This document shows positions 11,700 to 23,565 of a stretch of 64,000 nucleotides of DNA, in pieces. The DNA is from Porpolomopsis calyptriformis (taxonomy: Eukaryota > Basidiomycota > Agaricomycetes > Agaricales > Hygrophoraceae). Under the pieces are notes generated by a model. The model was not told the DNA's origin. It did not search any database and worked only from the letters and a program-made list of their open reading frames with translations. Both the position numbers and the translations under genes were made by a program. Numbering within the stretch: position 1 is the stretch's first letter; each line of letters starts with the position of its first letter. Location: positions 2,604,001 to 2,668,000 of the forward strand of contig OX621165.1 in the NCBI GenBank assembly GCA_951640195.1, written 5' to 3'.

Positions 11700-12029
11700 C
11701 ATCAGGGACCCATTATCAACAAAATGACCAAAATGCTGGCACAAAATTAATTCAAAATTCTTTGGGGGATCGTTAGGGCATCCCAATACAATCAGTTTAA
11801 GCCATAAATTAAAAAAATCGGCGGTCCCATTCTTGAGATATATGTAAAATACTCCATTTATACCATTATGCAGCCCAGCTATTGTATTGCACTCTATAAA
11901 TCACAATTTCATGTCCATTCGATAGGCACAGTGAACTAATGGTGGGCCCACAGAAAATTCCGATTTTTAGAGCATTTGGTATGTCGTGGTGGAAGATAGT
12001 AAGGTTTTAGGAGGAGGCATAAGTATAAG

Positions 12030-13920
12030 TAGCTATAGACTGCTCTAAAAATCGGGGTTTCATATTCAATCGATAGCCCCAGTGTCATAGAGGTGGGGAA
12101 TACAAAAATCCCGATTTATGGACCATTTGGGGTACCGCAATCAGTGATATAAGGGGTATGGGGGGGTATATCTCCAACTTATCACAGAGCTCTTTAAAAA
12201 TCAGGATTTTATGTTCAATCGATAGCACTAGTGTCACAGATACTGGGAATACAAAAATCCTGATTTATAGACCATTTGGGGTACCGCAATAAGCTATATA
12301 AGGGGTATGGGGGGGTATATCTCCAACTTATCACAGAGCTCTTTAAAAATCAGGATTTCATGTTCAATCGATAGCAGTAGTGTCATAGAGGCTCGGAATA
12401 ACAAAATCCTGATGTATAGGCAGAATAAGGTACCGCAATAAGCTATATAAGGGGTATGGGGGGGTATATCTCCAACTTATTACAGAGGTCTTTAAAAACC
12501 TGGGTTTTATATTCAATCAATAGCCCCAGTGTCATAGAGGTGGGGAATACAAAAATCCTAAGTTATAGACCATTTGGGGTACCGCAATCAGTTATATAAG
12601 GGGTATGGGGGGGTATATCTCCAACTTATTACAGACATCTTTAAACATCATAATTTCATGTTCAATCAATAGCACTAGTGTCATAGATGCTCGGAATAAC
12701 AATATATGGGTAGAATAAGGCACTCCAATAAGGTATATAAAGGGTATGAGGGAGTATATCTCCAACTTATCACAGACCTCTTTAAACATCACAATTTCAT
12801 GTTCAATCAATAGCACCAGTGTTATAGATGCTCGGAATAACAATATATGGTCAGAATGAGGTACTGCAATAAGCTATATAAGGGGTATGGGGGAGTATAT
12901 CTCCAACTTATCACAGACCTCTTTAAACATCACAATTTCATGTTCAATCAATAGCACCAGTGTTACAGATGCTTGGAATGACAATATATGGACAGAATGA
13001 GGCACTGCAATAAGCTATATAAGGGGTATAGGGGGGTATATCTCTAACTTATCACAGAGCTCTCTGAGCATCAGGATTTCATGTTCAATCAATAGCACCT
13101 GTGTTACAAACATTGGGAATAGTCCAATCATCATGTGTAGATAGACTGGGGTGCCGCAAGAAGTATACAGGAGGTAGGGGGGGGTATACCTTCAAGTTAT
13201 CACAGAGCTCTCTGAGCATCAGGATTTCATGTTCAATCAATAGCATTAGTGTTATAAACATTGGGAATAGTCTAATCCTCGTGTATGGATTGACTAGGGT
13301 GCCGCAATAAGTATATAAGATATCATGGGGTGGTATACCTTTAACTTATCAGAGAGCTCTCTAAGCATCGGGATTTTATGTTAAATCAACAGCATTAGTG
13401 TTACAAAGGTCAGGAGTAGTCTAATCCTCATGTGTGGAATGATTGGGGTATAGTATGTAAGAAGTATCGGATGATATACCTTCAACTTATCACAGAGCTC
13501 TCCGAGTATCAGGATTTTATGTTCAATCAATAGCATGAGTATTACAAAGGTTAGGAATAGTTCAATCATCATGTGTGGATTAACTAGGGTGCCGCAATAA
13601 GTATACAACAGGTATGGGAGGGTATACCTTCAACTTATCAGAGAGCCCTCTAAGCATCAGGATTTTATGTTCAATCAATAGCATTGGTGCTACAAACATC
13701 AGGAGTAGTCCAATCCTCATGTGTGGAATAATTGGGGTACCGTAATTAGCATGCAAGAGGTATCAGAGGTTATACCTTCAACTTCTCACCGAGCTCTCTA
13801 ACCATCAGCATGTTATGTTCAATCAATAGCATTAGTGTGATAACATCCCAGAATAACCACATCCCCATGGGCAGACTGATTGGGGTACCACAATGAGCAG
13901 TGTAACACATATAGGTAGAA
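12030..13920. repeat. 141-149 bp tandem repeat, about 12 units, copy 1
   Basis: The motif around TATATCTCCAACTTAT recurs at 12175, 12324, 12473, 12622, 12763, 12904, 13045, 13193 and 13342 (spacing 149,149,149,141,141,141,148,149) and continues more loosely to about 13900. Each unit holds a TATATAAGGGGTATGGGGG stretch and a TTCAATCRATAGCA stretch. The array lies directly downstream of the 1666-residue minus-strand gene, so it may form its 3' end or terminator region. Small reading frames inside it look like repeat artefacts. Confidence 0.9.
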
Positions 13921-13955
13921 TAGACCTGTGAATATATAATCTTCAAATCGATACA

Positions 13956-16900
13956 TTAGCTACTAGATTGCTCTGATCCTGGCTCATCTGTGTACTCTAA
14001 TGAATCGGAATCGGAATCAGACTCTAAATCTGCCCGTTCCCTAGCAGCCTTGACTCTTGACTGAGATCTACCTACTATATGTCTTCCTGAACCTGAATCT
14101 TCTCTCTCCGCATCTTTCCTAGCAGCGTTCATTCTTGACCGAGTTATCCGCACACCACTCACCCCCTTTCTTCCCTCGTCTTTCTGGGCAGCCTTGGCCT
14201 TTGAGCGAGTAACCCTAACCTGTTGCTCTTTCCCGCTCTCTGAACCTGAAGGATTGTTGTCTGCTTTCTGTCTCACAGGAGGCTTTCGTTTTTGGTAGAT
14301 TTTGGCAGACTTTCGGCTCCGAATAGGTGGTTTTATCGATCTCCCCAAGGTTTCATCTAGTCGTCTCTGAAGTATATTCTTTGAAGCATGAGGCCTTTTT
14401 AGGACCTGAGTTCGTGGACGCGCAGCCACCTCTTTCCCAATTTCTTCAATCCGATAGAACTTTGAATTCGAAACAAAGTTGATCTTGCCTGATTTCATCC
14501 CCCATATGACTTGTTTCCCCTTTTTATTCGATAGGCCACCTACAGGAAGGCATTGTAACTGGCCAAATATATTGTCCAATTCACGGCAGAGCTGATCACC
14601 TTCATCCATATCCCAATCCACAAGATATTGGTGGTAAGTGGAGATATATCCTCCAGGCTGGGTGTATGGTTTCCAGACTGAATTCTCTGGGATCTGGATA
14701 GTTTGTTCAGGGAAGAAGGTTGCCCGACGTGCTGAAAATGATAGATCATGGGAGTGACTCAAAGGAAGCTTTCCTTTAAGGCCACAGCTCGAAGGAAGGA
14801 ATTGGCAATGGTCAATGCCTATGATATGCTGAATCGCAGGTACCGTCCAAGTCTCCATTGCTTCCTGAACTGTGGTTGGCTTGGGTAAAACACCTGCTGA
14901 TGCAAACTGCTCTGCCAGACTTAGCCACAGCTGATGCGTGAACTCAACAAACAACAGCTTTGTGTAAAGCAGTTCAGGAGCTTCCCAGTCATCATCCAAC
15001 CTCCATTCCCTAAGGAAAATCTCTGGCTCGGTTTCCAACAGTTTCTGAATTCTTGACCAAGATGGATCAGGACCCCAAGGGCACGCATCTTGCTGATACA
15101 TTTGAATAAGGTGATATGGCTGGTTGGCTTGAGTTGCCTGTGGCTTCTTCAAGGACTGTCCATACGCTTGGATAACCTCAGCTGGATCCTCCTCCGGTAG
15201 TTCTCTTAGAGATAGCACTCCTTTCTTCAACTTGAGGTCGTGAAGAAAGAACATTCCGAACCTCCACATTATCGAACTGAAACGAAGGTCTCGCAACACA
15301 TCATTCAAGAATGTGTGCTTTATCCTTGGCGTGACCATGGTGTGCTTAATCAGGTGGATGATAAGCGTAGCCATCATCCCATAGTTGCTTGGTCGATTTC
15401 GTGAAAGGTGTAGTTGGACGTTTTGAAACTCTGCTAGCCTTCTTGCCAACAACTTGAAAAAGAGGCTCGACTTGATCCAAATGATAGGGTCAGACGACAT
15501 ATAGTCTTGTGCCTGGCAATCATTAGACATTTCTAGTTTGCAGTTATTTCGCTGCTTACCTTTTCAGATGCTACATCAAGAAGCTTTATAATGGCTAACC
15601 CACTCCCTCTAACTTCTTCTCTAACGCCGAATGACTGGATTTGAGAAGATTGAAACAGCTTTTTCCAGTGATCACAGCTAGTCATGAATCGGTCATTTGT
15701 CTTGACTGCATCACAGTCATCACATAGGTAGTTCGTTTGGCCAGGAAGTCGCACCACCTCAAAGCAAAGGTTGTAGCTGGATCGGAAGCAAAGGTGTACA
15801 AGCCGACTTTTCTTCAACTTGGTTTCAGCCTGTCTCCCTCCATAAGCTCCAAACATGGCAGTATAATGGGTCATTCCTTTTTTCATCCCCATAAGGTCGT
15901 ACGAGTCGTCGATCCTATCTAACCTCCACAGCCCTACCAATGGCTCCTGATCCTCCCTAGAAGGAGGATGGTATGAAATCCCAAGATCAAGCAAGAGTTC
16001 TCCATGCGATCGGTCCTTCATATAATCCCAGTCCATGTTAGGAATCATCGAACAGAGTGCCTGATATATATTCTCGGTTGGGTGGTGCTGCTTAGAGAGC
16101 AGTTTGATACCTCGAGCATCTACAACAAAGAAAAAGGACCCGAATCGGCCTAGGAGATCGGGCTGGTTATTTATGATGTCGCAGAGAGTGGTTCGCATGG
16201 AAGAAAATGCTTCAGGTGTGAGGGGAATGGTCTTGGTCGTACGTCTTGTCCCTATTTTCCATTGGAGATTACTGACGCTTGTAGGAAGATACTCCATAAT
16301 TCCGGTGTAGTTGGCTAAAACCACTGGCAGAGCAGGCATGATCACTTGTGAGAACCACAACTCCTGTACCTCCCTTGGCATCAGAGTAGTCATTCTATGC
16401 GTTCCTGGGTCTTTCCTAATCATACGAGGGAAGAAGACGTAGGTGTTAAATTGGCCTGATCCTTGACCCATCTGCCCGAAATGGGTATGTGGCAAGGCAC
16501 TAAGTGGATACCTTTTAGACCTCTGCCTAGGATTTCGAGTGGTAGGTGGTTGTAGAACCTGGACATAGACATGATTGTTGATAGAGAATGGAGGTTTGTC
16601 GTCTAACAGTGGAAGAAGGTGAATATTGATTGGACCAATGAACTGTGGTTTATGCGTGACCCATATGACGCTGTCGATATCCACCGACACTGACACTTCT
16701 TCATCGTCCAGGTTTACTCTATCCTTCTCCAAGTCGAAGTAGATGAATTTGTTGTTGCGTGCTTTACCTTTTACAAACACACCCTGGCTCTCTGATGTCC
16801 CTTCCACCCCTCCCGCCTCATCCAACATATCCTGAGCACCCATCACAGTCACATCTGGGTTGTCCATAGCTGGTAGGGAATTCAGCACCTCAGAAGAATG

Positions 16901-19311
16901 AGAAGATAACGAGGATGGGTATGCAACTGGAGATGATGGTAAACATCCACTTGCTTGATCACTTGAATCCCAGTGTGGAAGAAGGTGGTCATTGAGGAGA
17001 ACCGGTTCCTGGTTATTGAACATAGAGAAAAAATCGGCCTGCAACCTATAGCCTCTATCCCTCCAGATACTCCAGTGCTTGCCCAATACAAGCATTCCAT
17101 TGGTGTCAAAGGTCCACGTGTTTGGAATGATATCAGCTTGATCCTCGGAGCAAACCAACATAGCTGATTCGTAGTCATCAAAAGGCCGCTCATCAACGCT
17201 TGTTGCTAATGCTTCTTCACCCCCATTCCCATTTAGCTCAACCTCTGGAAGTTGGATTTCAGGTAGAGACCTTCTGGAAGGCTGAGGTGGTAGGTTGATT
17301 ACAATGGAATCATCATCGTTGTCATCATTGTCATCATCATTGTGATTGTTGTCGTCATTGCTGGCATTGCCATCCTTGTCGTGACTATCCAGAAGATGGC
17401 CTAGTTGATTAATATAGGTAGCCTCTTTAGATTGATTATCACAGGTAATCGGAATGAGATAATACTCACACTTCATACGAGCAGTTGCAAGCGCAAGTGC
17501 TATTACCTCGAAACGCTTGAATTTTAAAAGCCCAGCCTTCATATCATTCACAACCTCAGAATTGGGTTCCATGGAATACCGAAGCAGGGTCTGAGTCTTG
17601 TTCCAGAAGTCATATGATTTTTGTACAGTTTGAAGCGCAGTGAGAAATATTCTCTCTCGCATCGCATGAACACATTGCAATTTGGGTGCAAGTGGGTGTT
17701 GGTTAATGTCTGTGGAATACATCCAACCATTATCAAAGATTTCTTGGCAAAGCGATGCCATCCAGGAACCAGTGTCGGCCTCACTCTGTTGAAATATGTA
17801 TATGAATATGCTTCTTCTGTATAGAAACGAGATTTTCACCGTATTCCAATTCGGTTCGATTACTTGGGGACCTCGCTCATCCAACTCACTACCCAGGATC
17901 CACCCAAACACATTAGCAATAGCCCTCCAATAGTAGTTGCCATTCCACTCCGTCCAATCTGAGTACATATTGGTTTCGAGTGGAGCTCCATGGCTAAAAA
18001 CAAGAACCTTCTCCTGCTGGTAATCAAATAAAGCTAGCCTTTGGGTTGCAGAAGATTGCCATGATAGTGGAGGGAAAAATAACACAGGCTTTTTCGGGAT
18101 AGCAACGTGAGGTGGAAGAAGGAGAGTTTTATGGATTTCGGTAGACAGGATGTCTTCTTCTTCTCTTATTACCCTGCTCACCGTTTCCGAGTCTAGATAG
18201 TAGGAATATCTCTGAGATGGCATCTGGGGTTGAATGGACATATACCATGATTTCAAAAGGTAAATTTCTATGACCGCGTGATCCAGGTGGTTTCCAGGCT
18301 TAGCAGATCCCAATGATTGACAAGCTGAAGCCCATATCCTTGGATCTGCTAGCTTCGTGTCTAATATCCTTAATGAGTCTAATCACCACCAATAATATAA
18401 GAACATACCTATAAAAAGCTCTTGCTCAGATCGTGGTAGATTCAATCGAATGGCATTTTTTGCTAGTAAATGAGAATGAGCGCTGTCACTTTCACTGGAT
18501 CCAATGAAATCTGATCCGTTATTGCTAGCTGGCGACGATGATCGGCTTGTTGAGCTTCTAAAAGTTTAGTATTTAACCTAACATTTCGAATGATAGATTT
18601 ATTCACCGGTGTCTGGTTTCAAATCGCGAGTTGTTCCTTCTAATATCCACCGAAGGCTCTGAAGGAGAGCTATAATCACTAAACCTAACCAGTATTAATA
18701 CGCAAGTATCTTATGATTTCTCTTAAAATACATACCATGCTTTCGCCACCTGGAAAATAAATAAATGTAAGTTATTATTGTCATAGGTTAATTGAGACAT
18801 ACAGCGTCATTATCCTTTCTACTTATTGCGTTTTGGACCCTTGAAGGACCTGGCTGGGGACCTAAGGGAGCCAATGGAGGTATCGATATATATTGCTGAT
18901 CCGAATTCTGGATGTTAAGATGATTTAGGCTAATTAACGTTGTCTGTAATAATGTGAGCACTTTAACCTTGAAAACAGATATACACTTACTGAGTATACT
19001 GGCTTTTTGTTGATTAATATATGTTTTTTGGAAGGCATATGTTTTTCTCCTAGCATCGGTATTGGCATTGGCATCTTCTCTGCACAAGGCATATTCAGGA
19101 TATTACGTATATCACTATCATCTGAACCACTAGAAGTCGAATCCCCTTCCTGGTTTATTATGGTTTTATTAGCCTCGTAATGATTTAATTGTGTGAATCG
19201 AATTAGATACATAACTACTAGGGATAGGCTTACCTTGGCTAGTGAGGACATAGCTATGATCCTATCTATATCACTGTCATAATCTGCACCTTCATTTGCC
19301 TGGTTTGCCAT
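13956..19311 (-). CDS. unrecognised 1666-residue nuclear-type protein, copy 1
   Basis: Eight exons join in frame: 19311-19234, 19173-18991, 18943-18803, 18749-18736, 18684-18607, 18557-18409, 18360-15560 and 15512-13956. Introns are 47-60 nt where I placed them (except about 150 nt for one gap region being 49 nt), all GT..AG, and the total is 5001 nt. I recognise no family. Visible features are a Ser-rich acidic N-terminus, an Asp/Asn run near residue 555, a CDDC pair near residue 1093, and three basic repeats near the C-terminus (RVTRSKAKAAQKD, RITRSRMNAARKD, GRSQSRVKAARER) ending in an acidic tail. This suggests a chromatin or DNA-binding protein. The 47-nt intron at 15559-15513 joins what otherwise looks like two genes. 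It shares a 129-bp divergent promoter with the PHD gene at 19441. Both copies are intact. Confidence 0.8.
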
Positions 19312-19440
19312 ATTGGAGGTTAAGATCGAGAGCTATGTTTGTGCAATAGTCGAGACAAAGTGTATCTACATTCACGTGACATATATATAGCTGTGGGAAT
19401 ATAATACGAATAATCAACATTGGTCCGTAGATTTATTATT
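19312..19440. promoter_or_regulatory. divergent promoter with CACGTG box, copy 1
   Basis: Only 129 bp separate the start codons of the minus-strand 1666-residue gene (19311) and the plus-strand gene (19441). It contains a palindromic CACGTG at 19373-19378 followed by a TATATATA stretch. CACGTG is the E-box bound by bHLH regulators in fungi. A role in driving both genes is an inference from position. Confidence 0.55.
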
Positions 19441-20806
19441 ATGGCACCTACAACCGAGGAAAAACAATGGAAATCTGCAAAAGTCGTAGAATACCTCGAG
19501 GTTCCTAATCCAAATGATGGTGAGATATCACCTATGCCTTGTTCTATTTGTTCCGAATCAAAACTTTATAGGCTCTCCTTGCAAATTCGTTAAGAATGAC
19601 TTGTAAGTGTTTATCGATAATGCTTGAATAGTAGTCATTTGATTATTTCCCTCAAACACAGCTGCCTCATCCGTCACCTTGGCCTCCATGCAAAGGAAGA
19701 AAATAATATTATAATGGACGACTACTGGAAAGGTTTGATCCTACAAATAAGAAAAACTACTAAGGTGATACACCTGCTCAAGCTACCCTACCCAATGTTG
19801 ACAATGTGCTTTAGAACAAGTATCTTGCTAAGGTTTCATGGATGTATACAGCCAAGCAGTTGTTGGAGAGAAGTGATGTTAAGGCTGATACTAAAAGGTT
19901 GCATCTCAAAACCTACTCCTTCTCCTGTCACTCTATGTTCTTCTTACTCTTGACAGGTATATAAACACATTTGGAAAGCAAGAGCTGTGTGGCTCTGATT
20001 CTACAGATATCATTGATGCGCAAGCCTTGGAAGGTGAGGGTTATTATATCGAGAAGCAGATATAAAAGAATGAACTGAACTGAACTGAAAATTAAACTGT
20101 AGATACAATCGACATTGTTATTATTAAAAATCAGATCGAAGATCAACCTCCAGTAACCGCGTATTACATGCGGTAAGCTTGACGATAATACCAACCCATC
20201 TATTATACTAAAATTTCTATTAGATACTTCTGGGATGGGCATAGGCAGGCATTGAAGGTGCGTTCATTGAACTAAACATATACCCTGTAGTAATCTATTG
20301 GGTGGTAGGGCGAGCCAGAAATATGTGGCGCAACTCACTGTTATTCACTTTGGTCCCCCGATACAGAGGAACAACGCTACTGCTGGTCCTGCAAAAGATG
20401 GTCCCATCTTACTTGCCTAGGAACCCCTGCCAACATTACCCAGCAGCAGTATCTTAACAATCTCTATGCTATAGAGAAGTTTGCCGACACCCCAAAAATT
20501 ATACTTCAAGTTGCTTTCCAACCCACAGCTAGGGGAGGTCTCACTTATTTTACAGCCGGAAATATTAGGATCGTGAACAAGGCTAGAAAGTTGCTTTCTT
20601 CACAGGAACGCAGTGTCGTCCAAGCCTCTGGATGGATAGCTGCTCACCTCATTGAGGAGTCTCGGTTAAATATGATAGACACTGACTGGGAAAACTGGCT
20701 TGAGGCAGAATTCGGCATAGATAACACAGACTCTTATGAGCCATTAGTCGTTACAGACCAAACATACTATACTTGCCCTCGGTGTAGCTCAGATTTGCTT
20801 ATTTGA
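19441..20806 (+). CDS. PHD-finger protein with long inner insertion, copy 1
   Basis: Starts MAPTTEEKQWKSAKVVEYLE. Several short exons follow, and splicing between 19520 and 20000 is not fully resolved. A later exon pair reads DTIDIVIIKNQ and RYFWDGHRQALK, which could belong to a BAH-like fold. The last exon opens after an acceptor near 20307 with a Cys-rich region (CGATHC, then YCWSCKRWSHLTCLG). About 110 residues further it closes with YYTCPRC, the last Cys pair of a PHD finger. PHD fingers read histone tail marks. The insertion before the final Cys pair is unusual. The gene lies 72 bp upstream of a sirtuin on the same strand and diverges from the 1666-residue gene. Confidence 0.65.
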
Positions 20807-20878
20807 TACCTTACCATTCTTCTAGCTTATCTAATACCTACTATCCTTCACCGTGTTGCTGCTAAAAACTCAGCTATT

Positions 20879-22029
20879 ATGTTCCCCTCCACTATAAAAC
20901 AAAGTGCAACAGATCTAATGGATGGAATACTGAAAGCAAAGAGAATCGTCGTGCTCTGTGGTAAATCGACCCATCATCATGTTTCATTCAAATACTTACC
21001 TACTCTCTAGGAGCAGGAATATCCGTGGCTGCAGGTATTCCATGTTTTAGAGGACCAGACGGCTTATATACTGGCAACGCACTATCTGGATTTACCGGAG
21101 TCAACCTGACTGATCTGCTTACTAGCTCATCCCTCGTAGTGAGAAATATATGTTCAAGTGAGGATTAGTTGACCAAGTTAATGTTCTAGACCCAAAAGCA
21201 ACAATCACTGCATTGTCAGCTCATTGCCACCCTTGCTGAGAAAGCGGCGATCGCACAACCCACTGCCTTCCACCATTTCCTTCGTGCTCTAGACCTCCAA
21301 GGAGTGTTACTCCGTGTTTACACTCAAAATATCGATGGTTTGGAGCTCAAGGCTGGGTTACATATGTCCTCAGAAATTCACCCCAGTGATGGACCAGCCC
21401 GATGCATTCCATTGCATGGATCCCTAGAGGAACTACGATGCCCTGGCTGCTCCTCCATTTTTATCCTCGAACCATACTACCCCTCTTTGAAAGAGGGCCA
21501 ACTACCAGAATGCACTGAATGTCAAATCAATATGGAAAAGAGGGTAGAGCAGGGCAAACGCAGAACGACTGTGCCTCGACTCCGACCCAATATCATTCTT
21601 TACGGAGAACCACATCCTCGAGGAGAAGAAATAGCAAACGTGCAGCAAAATGATCTTGGGTTAACTACCACCCCCAGTCGCCAACTAGATCTTCTCCTTG
21701 TGGTTGGCACTAGCTTGAAAGTGAAGGGTACTACTGACTTTATCAAGCAGTCCGCTAGAATCTTAGCAAAAAATTCCCCCAAATCCAGTTTACAAGCATC
21801 GCCTCAAGTTATATATCTCAATAATACCTTTACAAACACAGCTACGTGGGCTGGTATATTCGATGCTTGGATAGACATGGACTGTGAAGAGTTTGCACGG
21901 TTGGCATTGAAAAGGATGGAGGAGATGATTGCGTCAGGTGAAATGCTCGAAAGCAACCACACTCAGGTTCAGGTTCTCTATGGAGACAGAAAGCTTAACT
22001 ACAGACCATCATGGAGGTTATGGTCTTGA
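20879..22029 (+). CDS. sirtuin (Sir2-family NAD-dependent deacetylase)
   Basis: Three exons (20879-20960, 21011-21138, 21190-22029) give a complete 349-residue protein. Family hallmarks are GAGISVAAGIPCFRG with the NAD-binding GAGIS, QNIDGLE, the catalytic His in PLHGSLEELRCPGC, a C-x2-C ... C-x2-C zinc site (CPGC, CTEC), RPNIILYGE and VVGTSLKV. Sir2 enzymes remove acyl groups from histone and other lysines using NAD and usually silence chromatin. It looks closest to the Hst3/Hst4-like fungal class, but I cannot prove the subclass. All catalytic motifs are present, so it is probably active. It sits head-to-tail behind the PHD gene. Confidence 0.9.
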
Positions 22030-22497
22030 TAAAATTACTGAATTAGCATCTATTACGCTGCATGCATGTCGCATCAAACTTTCCACAAATATTAATCAAC
22101 TTGTATTGCTGCATTCCAAGCTAGTTACTATATAAGTCTACTACATACGATTTGTGCTAAACCTGTGTAGACATGTTGAGCTGTGTGCAGGTGTAAATTA
22201 GCAAGTTCACATGCGCCACTCCCATCCCATTTTGGTATGCAAATGTGATGTCACGCATAACATATCAAGTTGCTTTGATACTGTATTGATTAACTCCCAG
22301 CTATCTTGTCTGTGTATGCGTGAATATCAACTAGCTGTTATGTACTTATGAAGTGATGTGCTATGAAGTGATGTGTGAGGAGCCTAAGTAGTGATCAAGA
22401 GCTGTGACTCACACACGAAACTACTTCCAGCACCACAATGGCTATACGCATGCGATTGAATGAATGCTTATTTTTTCACCACATCTAGATAAATTTT
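22030..22497. other. intergenic
   Basis: AT-rich spacer between the sirtuin and the next plus-strand gene. It contains a near-repeat GAAGTGATGTG at about 22350 and 22363. No gene or strong signal is seen. Confidence 0.5.
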
Positions 22498-23565
22498 ATG
22501 CTGATTATCTTGTTTTCATGCAGTTATCCACCCACCCCCAAATGTAACTACCCTTGGAACCAAATGATGTGTTCTTCTCGATGCTTGGATGCGGATAATA
22601 ATCGGTGGTCGAACGATCGCTCTCCTGTTCCACCAAGCGACACCATCTGGCTCTTTGAGGAAATCAGCCACCCTTTCACACAACCTGACTTGACCCTCAA
22701 ATTGAACCAGCAAAAGCAGATCATTTTACATGCTTTTTGCAAAAGCAGAAACAAACATCGACACTACACTCTCCCTCTATCGACCACACTTCAGATCGCT
22801 CTTCTTGACCTTGAATACTGGGCGAATGTTGCTAACCCTCATCCCAGTGCAAATCGTATCACACGTTACCTGGAAAGGCTCAGGTCTGATCTCTGGGTTG
22901 AGTTATCACAAAACCATGGCAGCTTTGGCTCTAGCTTCCAACCTAAAACGACAATACCGTGGGCAGTTAGAATGAATCACTTTTTTGGCCACTCTTTCTT
23001 CGGCAGACGGGAGTACCTTCAGAAATGCAAGGCAAATGGGTGGACTCCATACACCCATGAAGACCCAACCTTATACCGTAAGAGGCAGCTTCTGCATACA
23101 CAAGCTTCCCTTATCTCATCATGCTTTCCAATTCAAACTACATAGAATGGCATACTTTATTCGAAACCCATACAAACTGGCTAAGCAGGGGGTTCCAGCT
23201 ATGTCTCCAGCAGCTAGAATCACACACGAAACCTCCCCGGTTTGACAGAGGGCACTCTGTGACCTGTGCGCTTGCTTTGTTCCTTGGAGTTAACGGTGAG
23301 AGTAAATGAAATCACATCTTGGCTTAGGGATGCTCTAATGCTATATGCTTCTCTTTGCTACTGGCATCAATGAAAATACAGCCCAACAGTGGGCTAACGA
23401 TGTTCAGGAGAAGAATATCAACCCAGATTCCCATGGATACGGTGTAAATACATCATCACCTACCCATGAGGCTGATCTTGGGTAGGTCTGTAAGACACAC
23501 ATGGTTCACATTCACTCATTGTGATCATTTAGTATTTCACAGCTAGCAATGAATCTTTCAGCTGA
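22498..23565 (+). CDS. module-only protein A (N-terminal PWAVR module, short tail)
   Basis: Exons 22498-23077, 23146-23295, 23382-23441 and 23543-23565 join in frame to 270 residues (an ATG at 22564 is an alternative start). Exon 1 holds the local module: ALLDLEYWA, then TIPWAVRMNHFFGHS, REYLQKC, and DPTLY at the exon end. A phase-1 intron follows, then a Trp-rich helix (QWHTLFETHTNWL). The same plan occurs in the genes at 24135, 28579, 33481 and 37229. I recognise no known family and no catalytic motif. It lacks the long C-terminal domain of its neighbours and could be a truncated relative of the JmjC gene next door. Confidence 0.7.

Larger units (their letters stand above)
11700..20488. repeat. 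duplicated block, copy 1 (at least 8.8 kb)
   Basis: The sequence from 11700 on recurs from 55212 in the same orientation at a constant offset of 43512 and still matches at the window end (64000 = 20488 here), so the right end of the repeat is unseen. By eye I found about ten single-base differences, all transitions, plus changes in a short trinucleotide tract near 17327-17350. The left edge is sharp: the upstream sequences are unrelated (TRAPPC11 fragment here, TPR fragment at the other copy). It may be a mobile block or one arm of a 43.5-kb tandem duplication. Confidence 0.97.

Noticed and set aside
12592..13608. Small proteins such as MLFRASITLVLLIEHE on the minus strand
   Set aside because: Produced by the 141-149 bp tandem repeat.
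11700..20488. Helitron or Starship-type element
   Set aside because: No Rep/helicase and no tyrosine recombinase motif is seen, and the right end of the block is outside the window, so the class cannot be named.
20807..20878. PHD finger and sirtuin as a single fused gene
   Set aside because: A clear stop follows the last Cys pair and the sirtuin has its own ATG with correct downstream phases; fusion by splicing is possible but not needed.
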